Part shown: piece after piece, positions 5,958 to 10,774 of the stretch
Numbering within the stretch: the first letter of the stretch is position 1
How the letters are laid out: every line of letters starts with the position of its first letter
Assembly (NCBI GenBank): GCA_046481785.1
Contig: JAWOJF010000139.1
Coordinates: forward strand, 1-10,774
Source of the DNA: JAWOJF01 sp046481785
GTDB taxonomy: Bacteria; Bacteroidota; Ignavibacteria; Ignavibacteriales; Ignavibacteriaceae
Direction of reading: 5' to 3'
DNA length: 10,774 nucleotides
Notes under the pieces: generated by a model
Seen by the model: only the letters and a program-made list of their open reading frames with translations
What the model was told of the DNA's origin: nothing
The model's database searches: none
Program-made: the position numbers and the translations under genes

Positions 5958-7557
5958 AAAATCCTATTGAACTATACAATCCTTTTGCATCTGCCATAAA
6001 CTTAGCCATGGCATTAACTGATGAGTTCATAAGATCGAGCATTGCAGAAGGATAAACTCCTAAGAAAAGAATTATTATGCTTAGCGGAACAAGCATTGCA
6101 TATTCCCTGAATGTAAGATCTTTTAATGCATTCCATTTTTCAGGAAGCTTACCTAGAAATACTCTCTGGAAACTCCAGAGCATATAGCCAGCACCAAGTA
6201 AAATACCAAGTGTTGAAATAATAGTTATAATTCTTATACCTTCTGAACCAAATGCACCAAGGAATACAAAAGCTTCTGAAATAAAACCGCTTAAACCGGG
6301 AAGTCCTATTGCTGCAAAGAATGCAAGTGTTACAAACCCGGTATAGACCGGCATCTGGGTAGCAAGTCCGCCAAAATCATCAAGCCCTCGTGTATGGGTT
6401 CTGTCATAAATAACTCCCACAATAAGGAAGAGCATTGCTGTAATTGTACCATGGTTAAACATCTGTAATACTGCGCCGGAAATTCCTATGCTGTTAAGTG
6501 ATGCCATACCCAGCATTACAAATCCCATATGGGAAACAGATGAATAAGCAATCAGCTTTTTAAAATCCTTCTGAGCCATTGCACAGAGAGCGCCGTAGAT
6601 AATATTTATCATTCCAAACAGGGCAATGTACCATACAAGCTGATGAGTAATATCAGGAAATATGGGATAACATATTCTGAGTATGCCGTAAGTACCCATC
6701 TTCAAAAGTACACCTGCCAGTATAACACTTATGGCAGTCGGAGCTTCCACATGTGCATCGGGCAGCCACGTATGGAAGGGGAACATTGGTATTTTAATAG
6801 CAAAACCGGCAAACAGCAGTATATAAGCTATTAGCCGCAGATTGGCTGGATTAAGTGCCGATAATATGCCGTTAGGGTTAGAATTTGCCGTATCCATCAT
6901 TGCTAAGATATTAAATGTAAATACTTTAGTACCGTCTGCTAAAGTTTCAGATGTACTAAAGTATAAACCGATCATTACAAGAAGAATAAACACCGAACCA
7001 AATAAAGTATAAAGGAAAAACTTAATTGCTGCATATTCTCTTCTTGGTCCGCCCCAGATACCGATTAAGAAGTACATAGGCAGAAGCATCAATTCCCAGA
7101 ATACATAAAAGAGGAAGAAATCAAGGGCAACGAAGGTTCCCATCATACCAGTATCAAGCAGAAGAAACATTGCAAAGTATCCTTTTACGGATTTATCAAT
7201 GTTCCAAGATGAGAGCGTTGCTATAAAAGTTATAATGGCTGTTAAAAGCACCATAGGTACACTCAATCCGTCAAGGCCGAGGTAATAATCAATTTTAATC
7301 TGGCCTATCCAGGAAAAACCAGTTATGTCAATCCATCTGAATTTTTCGATGAACTGGAAAGAGTTAGGGTCATTTATTCCGCCCATAGAATAGTCATACC
7401 AGCTAAGTATAAAACCTGCGGCAATAACCTGTATCCCTGTAATCAGCAAGGTTAAGCTCTTAATTAGCTTAGGCTGATTTTTAGGCAGGAACAAAATGAT
7501 TATCATTCCCACAATTGGCAGGAATGTTATAAACGATAATATTGGGAAGTTTTGCAT
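5956..7557 (-). CDS. nuoM: NADH-quinone oxidoreductase subunit M
   Basis: A 533-residue antiporter-like subunit of the complex I membrane arm, with about 14 transmembrane helices. Key residues are E155 in FWELMLLPMYFLIGIWGG, K255 in AIKIPMFPFHTWLPDAHVEAP, K286 in GVLLKMGTYG, K333/K334 in the DFKKLIAYSSVSHMGFVMLG signature, and E428 in LPGLSGFISEAFVFLGAF, where NuoM carries a glutamate in place of the lysine of NuoL and NuoN. These identify it as NuoM rather than an Mrp antiporter subunit, together with its place between nuoL and nuoN. The start at 7557 gives a standard N-terminus. A weak AGG lies about 12 nt upstream and AAGAGGAAA further away. Confidence 0.96.
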   Translation of the reverse strand: MQNFPILSFITFLPIVGMIIILFLPKNQPKLIKSLTLLITGIQVIAAGFILSWYDYSMGGINDPNSFQFIEKFRWIDITGFSWIGQIKIDYYLGLDGLSVPMVLLTAIITFIATLSSWNIDKSVKGYFAMFLLLDTGMMGTFVALDFFLFYVFWELMLLPMYFLIGIWGGPRREYAAIKFFLYTLFGSVFILLVMIGLYFSTSETLADGTKVFTFNILAMMDTANSNPNGILSALNPANLRLIAYILLFAGFAIKIPMFPFHTWLPDAHVEAPTAISVILAGVLLKMGTYGILRICYPIFPDITHQLVWYIALFGMINIIYGALCAMAQKDFKKLIAYSSVSHMGFVMLGMASLNSIGISGAVLQMFNHGTITAMLFLIVGVIYDRTHTRGLDDFGGLATQMPVYTGFVTLAFFAAIGLPGLSGFISEAFVFLGAFGSEGIRIITIISTLGILLGAGYMLWSFQRVFLGKLPEKWNALKDLTFREYAMLVPLSIIILFLGVYPSAMLDLMNSSVNAMAKFMADAKGLYSSIGF

Positions 7558-7592
7558 ATTTACTGACCTATTAAATTTCCTCTTAATATAAC

Positions 7593-7607
7593 CCCGCTAT
7601 GAGCGGG
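7593..7607. repeat. Small GC-rich hairpin between nuoL and nuoM
   Basis: CCCGCT-ATG-AGCGGG, a perfect 6-bp stem with a 3-nt loop, lies 8 nt upstream of the nuoL stop codon on the plus strand, in the 57-nt gap between the genes. No U-tract follows in the direction of transcription, so it is unlikely to end the transcript. An mRNA-processing or stabilising role is possible. Confidence 0.4.
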
Positions 7608-7614
7608 TGGATTC

Positions 7615-9711
7615 TTAAAGTGACTTAAATACAAATAAAAGTATTACCAGCGAAAACACTACAAGGATAACGTATGTCTGTACTTTTCCTGTCTGGAATC
7701 TTCTGAAAATTAAACCTATAAAACCGCTCAGGTATGCCATAAAGTTGACAAAGCCGTCAACTACAACATTATCAAACCTGCCGCTGAACCTTGAAAACAT
7801 ACGCGTGGCTGATGCTGAAAGATTAACAAGCCCATCAACTATTGTAGCATCAAACCAGGCAAGAAAGCGGCTTAATAAAAGAGTTCCGCCGACAAAATAC
7901 CCGTTGTATAATTCATCAAAGTACCATTTGTTGTATGAAAGATTGTATAGCGGCTTTATCTTCTCTGCAAGTTTATCAGGATCAAATTTCTTCCAATAAT
8001 AGAATGCGAATGCCAAAAGGATTCCCATACCTGCTACAAATAATGAAAGGAACATTGCCGGGTAATGTGCAGAGTGCATTGCCTCAGTATATGTTTCCGA
8101 AAAAGTAATTTCATGATGAGCTGTTTCCCCATTTTCAGGTACTTCAATTACTTCATGTGCTTCTTCAGTTTTCATAAAATCATATCTGCTGGCCTGGGGA
8201 ACTGATATTTCAGGCGCTTTAACCCACTTAGATAAAAACCATCCGGCATCTGCACTAATTGGATTAGGAGTAAACCATATGAATACCGATAAAGCTGCAA
8301 GTACTGTTAAAGGCATTGCCATTGCAAATGGAGATTCATGAGCATGATCATATTTATGCTGATCCCTCGGTTCACCATGGAACGTTAATATTACAAGCCT
8401 GAACATATAGAAAGCTGTAAGCGCAGCAACTAAAAATCCCACTGCAGGAAATATCCAGTTGCCTGTTAGTGAAGCAAATGCATAAGTGCCTGCAAGAATT
8501 CCATCTTTACTTAAAAATCCTGATGTAAGCGGAACACCTGAAAGAGCTAATGTGGCAATTAAAAATGTAGCATAAGTTAAAGGCAGTTTTTTTCTTAATC
8601 CGCCCATTTTAGTAATATCCTGCTCATGGTGCATAGCATGAATTACGGATCCTGAACCAAGGAACAGACAAGCTTTAAAGAATGCGTGTGTTATAAGATG
8701 GAAGAAAGCATATTGATAAGCTCCCACGCCGAGTGCCATAATCATATAGCCAAGCTGGCTTACGGTGGAGTATGCTAAAACTTTTTTAATATCATTTTGT
8801 GTAATTGCTATTGTGGCAGGTATAAATGCTGACAGCGCCCCGATTGTTGCTATAACCATTAAAGCATCACCGGTAAGCATTGTAAATATTCTTGCAACAA
8901 GATATACACCAGCTGCAACCATTGTAGCGGCATGTATCAGCGCACTTACAGGAGTCGGGCCTTCCATTGCATCGGGAAGCCACACATGCAGAGGGAACTG
9001 AGCTGATTTACCAACCGCACCGCAGAATAACAATATGCCTGTTACGGTCAGCCAGAAACCACTGTCTAACGGAAGCACCCCGTTTGCTATCTGGGTGAAA
9101 ATTGAATCAAATGTAAATGTATCATATGTAAAGAATATAAGTAAGATGCCTAAAAACATTCCGATATCGCCAATCCTGTTAACAAGGAATGCTTTTTTGC
9201 CTGCATCTGAAGCGCTTTTTTTCTCAAACCAGAAGCCGATTAAAAGGTATGATGACAATCCTACTAATTCCCAGAAGATGTACATCATAAGGAAATTATG
9301 TGTGAACACAATACCTGTCATAGAAAATGTAAACAAACCAAGGTAACCGAAATACCTGTTATATCTTATATCACCCTTCATGTATGCAACTGAGAAGAAG
9401 TGAACCAGCATACTTATCAGGGCAACTGCAAACATCATTATTACGGCAATATTATCCAGCATTATACCAAGATCAATCTTAATGCTGCCAAGGTTTATCC
9501 ATTCAAATTCTGATGTTATAGTCTGGTTGGGGTAATAAGACAGTTTTCCGAAAGCAAGAAGCACTGTTAACAGAAATACAATTGATATGACAATATTTTC
9601 AATTACATATGTGTATTTGATTTTCTTTCCGAAGAACATCGAAACAGAGAAACCAATAAGCGGAAAGAAAAGTATTACCAGTGCTATTTTTATCAGTAAT
9701 GATTCAGTCAT
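7615..9711 (-). CDS. nuoL: NADH-quinone oxidoreductase subunit L
   Basis: At 698 residues this is the largest membrane-arm subunit: an antiporter-like core followed by the long lateral helix along the arm. Conserved residues are E148 in YIFWELVGLSSYLLIGFW, D182 in NRIGDIG, K235 in GKSAQFPLHVWLPDAMEGPTP, K309/K310 in NDIKKVLAYSTVSQLGYM, H338/H342 in HLITHAFFKACLFL and K402 in TSGFLSKDGI. A hydrophilic His- and Glu-rich loop (about 445-550) precedes the distal helix. Near the C-terminus a short motif is repeated 26 residues apart: FDATIVDGLVN (620-630) and FDNVVVDGFVN (646-656), before QTGKVQTY. The ribosome site is weak. It starts 16 nt after the nuoK stop; that gap includes AATTCGAATT, similar to the nuoM/nuoN repeat. 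Confidence 0.97.
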   Translation of the reverse strand: MTESLLIKIALVILFFPLIGFSVSMFFGKKIKYTYVIENIVISIVFLLTVLLAFGKLSYYPNQTITSEFEWINLGSIKIDLGIMLDNIAVIMMFAVALISMLVHFFSVAYMKGDIRYNRYFGYLGLFTFSMTGIVFTHNFLMMYIFWELVGLSSYLLIGFWFEKKSASDAGKKAFLVNRIGDIGMFLGILLIFFTYDTFTFDSIFTQIANGVLPLDSGFWLTVTGILLFCGAVGKSAQFPLHVWLPDAMEGPTPVSALIHAATMVAAGVYLVARIFTMLTGDALMVIATIGALSAFIPATIAITQNDIKKVLAYSTVSQLGYMIMALGVGAYQYAFFHLITHAFFKACLFLGSGSVIHAMHHEQDITKMGGLRKKLPLTYATFLIATLALSGVPLTSGFLSKDGILAGTYAFASLTGNWIFPAVGFLVAALTAFYMFRLVILTFHGEPRDQHKYDHAHESPFAMAMPLTVLAALSVFIWFTPNPISADAGWFLSKWVKAPEISVPQASRYDFMKTEEAHEVIEVPENGETAHHEITFSETYTEAMHSAHYPAMFLSLFVAGMGILLAFAFYYWKKFDPDKLAEKIKPLYNLSYNKWYFDELYNGYFVGGTLLLSRFLAWFDATIVDGLVNLSASATRMFSRFSGRFDNVVVDGFVNFMAYLSGFIGLIFRRFQTGKVQTYVILVVFSLVILLFVFKSL

Positions 9712-9727
9712 AATTCGAATTTCCGGA

Positions 9728-10036
9728 TTAATCTTTAAGCGTATTTATCTCATCAACATTAACAGTTGAGAAGGTTTTATAAATATTAAGTACAATAGCC
9801 AGTGCAATGGCTGCCTCGGCGGCTGCAAGAACAATAACAAACAGAGCCATTAGCTGTCCTCTTAAACCAAACCCTCCGAATTTTGCAAAAGCTATAAAGT
9901 TTATGTTAGCTGCATTAAGAATTAATTCTATACCCATAAGCACCATTACGGCATTTCTGCGTGTAACAATTGCAAATATGCCTAAAGAAAAAAGTACAGA
10001 ACTAATTATCAGGAAATGATCTAAACCTATGCTCAT
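9728..10036 (-). CDS. nuoK: NADH-quinone oxidoreductase subunit K
   Basis: A 102-residue protein with three transmembrane helices, homologous to MrpC and mitochondrial ND4L. It carries the two buried glutamates of the proton path, E37 in MGIELILNAANINFI and E74 in VLAAAEAAIALAIVLNIYK (E36 and E72 in E. coli). Length and sequence are fully typical. The start codon overlaps the nuoJ stop as ATGA and GGGAGG lies just upstream within nuoJ, so translation is coupled to nuoJ. Confidence 0.97.
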   Translation of the reverse strand: MSIGLDHFLIISSVLFSLGIFAIVTRRNAVMVLMGIELILNAANINFIAFAKFGGFGLRGQLMALFVIVLAAAEAAIALAIVLNIYKTFSTVNVDEINTLKD

Positions 10037-10542
10037 GCCTGCCTCCCGGGGGATTCTCTCCTGGCTAAACTTGCTGCACCTACAAGAGCTATCAGAAGCA
10101 GTATGCCAAGGAGTTCAAATACTATTACATATTCACTCATTAATAAAGCACCAAGACTAAATGTAGTTGCCGCCGGTATTTCGGTATTGGAGGTTTTCCA
10201 TTCAGTGCCGGTTAAAGCTGATATTAAAAACCCTGCGAATAATGCTATTCCAATTGCGGATGGAAGTACCTGCCATGTTCCGGTTTTAATATCCACACTG
10301 GTGATACGGTTGGTTAACATTACTCCAAAAAGCAGCAGTATAAGTATTCCGCCTACATAAACTATTAGCTGAACTATAGCAACAAAATCAGCTCCCAGCA
10401 AAACATATATACCTGCTACACCAAAGAAAGTGAACAATAGGAAATATGCTGAATAGATTATGTTCCTGATTGTAACCACAAAAAATGCGGATATCAGAGT
10501 AATTGCAGCGAAGAGGTAAAATAATATACTATAAGTATCCAT
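10033..10542 (-). CDS. nuoJ: NADH-quinone oxidoreductase subunit J
   Basis: A 169-residue protein with five predicted transmembrane helices, homologous to ND6, that links the quinone-side module with the antiporter subunits. The family signature ADFVAIVQLIVYVGGILILL (51-70) is present; its central part is the pi-bulge helix that changes shape during turnover. The protein starts MDTYSILFYLFAAITLISAF and ends in a short positively charged tail. AGGA lies 7 nt before the ATG at 10542. The stop overlaps nuoK (ATGA). Its start overlaps the stop of a doubtful upstream reading frame as TAATG. Confidence 0.95.
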   Translation of the reverse strand: MDTYSILFYLFAAITLISAFFVVTIRNIIYSAYFLLFTFFGVAGIYVLLGADFVAIVQLIVYVGGILILLLFGVMLTNRITSVDIKTGTWQVLPSAIGIALFAGFLISALTGTEWKTSNTEIPAATTFSLGALLMSEYVIVFELLGILLLIALVGAASLARRESPGRQA

Positions 10543-10739
10543 TAATAATTCCTGAATTTTAAATTCTTATTCGTAACTGGATTAATCCGATTAAGATTAA
10601 GATTGCGATTAAGAAGTACAGTTTTAAATAAACTTTTGCACCCATTATTTAAAAACCTCGCAGGTTTCAATAATATATCAGTTCCAGTCAATTCTGTAAC
10701 TACAATGAATTTAAAACCTGCGAGGTTTAGATTATTCAT
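10542..10739 (-). CDS. Doubtful 65-residue reading frame built from repeats, between nuoI and nuoJ
   Basis: The signals look operonic. GGGGAG lies 5 nt before its ATG, the ATG overlaps the end of the upstream frame by 8 nt, and its TAA overlaps the nuoJ start (TAATG). The content, however, is repeat DNA: the 76-bp inverted repeat encodes NLAGFKF and KPARF, and the GATTAA tract encodes NLNLNRIN near the C-terminus. It shows no domain, signal peptide or membrane helix. I regard it as a spacer that stays open, perhaps translated to keep ribosomes moving from nuoI to nuoJ, rather than as a functional protein. Confidence 0.25.
   Translation of the reverse strand: MNNLNLAGFKFIVVTELTGTDILLKPARFLNNGCKSLFKTVLLNRNLNLNRINPVTNKNLKFRNY
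10580..10612. repeat. GATTAA short tandem tract
   Basis: GATTAA occurs at 10580, 10589, 10595 and 10607, with the variant GATTGC at 10601, so the hexamers are contiguous from 10589 to 10612. It lies between the 76-bp inverted repeat and the nuoJ start. Confidence 0.7.
10653..10728. repeat. 76-bp inverted repeat with self-palindromic ends, between nuoI and nuoJ
   Basis: The ends AAACCTCGCAGGTTT (10653-10667) and AAACCTGCGAGGTTT (10714-10728) are perfect inverted copies of each other, and each is itself a near palindrome (AAACCT and AGGTTT around 3 nt). The full 35-nt arms pair at 26 positions around a 6-nt loop (TCAATT). ATTATT occurs just outside both ends (10644-10649 and 10731-10736), a possible target duplication, although the flanks are AT-rich. 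I associate this end motif with repeats common in Bacteroidota-type genomes; not checked by search. No transposase is encoded. Confidence 0.75.
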
Positions 10740-10774
10740 TTTTACTCCCCTTATCAGAAGCCGGGTTTTGAGGA
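10732..10774 (-). CDS. Possible C-terminal end of the gene upstream of nuoJ (nuoI expected)
   Basis: One minus-strand frame is open from the window edge to a TAA at 10734-10732, encoding the hydrophilic tail PQNPASDKGSKNE. In the standard order nuoI (the 23-kDa ferredoxin-like subunit) precedes nuoJ. The ferredoxin motifs would lie outside the window, so the identity is inferred from position only and 13 codons of open frame prove little. Confidence 0.4.
   Translation of the reverse strand, partial: PQNPASDKGSKNE

Noticed and set aside
7615..9711. NuoL and NuoM as subunits of an Mrp-type Na+/H+ antiporter or a membrane hydrogenase
   Set aside because: The nuoJ-K-L-M-N order, the long NuoL C-terminal lateral helix and the NuoN-specific PFHFWTPDVYEG motif point to complex I.
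1..10774. tRNA, rRNA, phage, defence system or complete insertion sequence
   Set aside because: None was recognised on either strand; the repeats carry no transposase and the genes are housekeeping.

Overview
The window reads like a slice of an AT-rich genome from the FCB group (Bacteroidota / Ignavibacteriota / Chlorobi side). The grounds are a good match to the Bacteroidota-type promoter (TTTG, 20 nt, TATGTTTG) in front of the Rrf2 gene, the classic Bacteroidota-like nuoJKLMN order, and several palindromic intergenic repeats of kinds I associate with such genomes. The phylum call is an inference. Every credible gene lies on the minus strand, so the window is read from right to left.

Right part (about 10774 down to 4362): the distal half of a complex I (NADH:quinone oxidoreductase) operon. 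It holds a possible C-terminal stub of nuoI, then nuoJ, nuoK, nuoL, nuoM and nuoN. These encode the membrane arm, including the three antiporter-like proton pumps (NuoL, NuoM, NuoN), and the key lysine and glutamate residues are all present. The genes are tightly packed: nuoJ and nuoK overlap as ATGA. The larger gaps are filled by repeats: a 76-bp inverted repeat plus a GATTAA tract between nuoI and nuoJ, an octamer palindrome between nuoM and nuoN, and a small GC hairpin between nuoL and nuoM.

Middle part (about 4240 down to 1043): a second operon. An Rrf2-family regulator with cysteines placed much as in IscR is followed directly (TAA-ATG junction) by an IscS-type cysteine desulfurase, a cysteine-free 101-residue protein of unknown function, an A-type Fe-S carrier (IscA-like) and a manganese-type superoxide dismutase. 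A hairpin terminator follows sod. The simplest reading is a redox-responsive unit that couples Fe-S cluster assembly with superoxide removal, repressed by its own first product. An IscR-like half-conserved dyad sits at the expected transcription start. No IscU scaffold is present at this locus.

Left part (about 1024 down to 1): a LON substrate-binding-domain protein preceded by a 90-bp inverted repeat that sits between its start codon and the sod terminator. Its 3' side is a 280-bp gene-free stretch made largely of nested palindromic repeats.

Most of the window is ordinary housekeeping. The points most worth a second look are the unknown protein in the Fe-S operon, the superoxide dismutase with a Tat-like leader plus a strong internal start, the Rrf2 promoter/operator, and the repeats that occupy operon junctions without breaking them.
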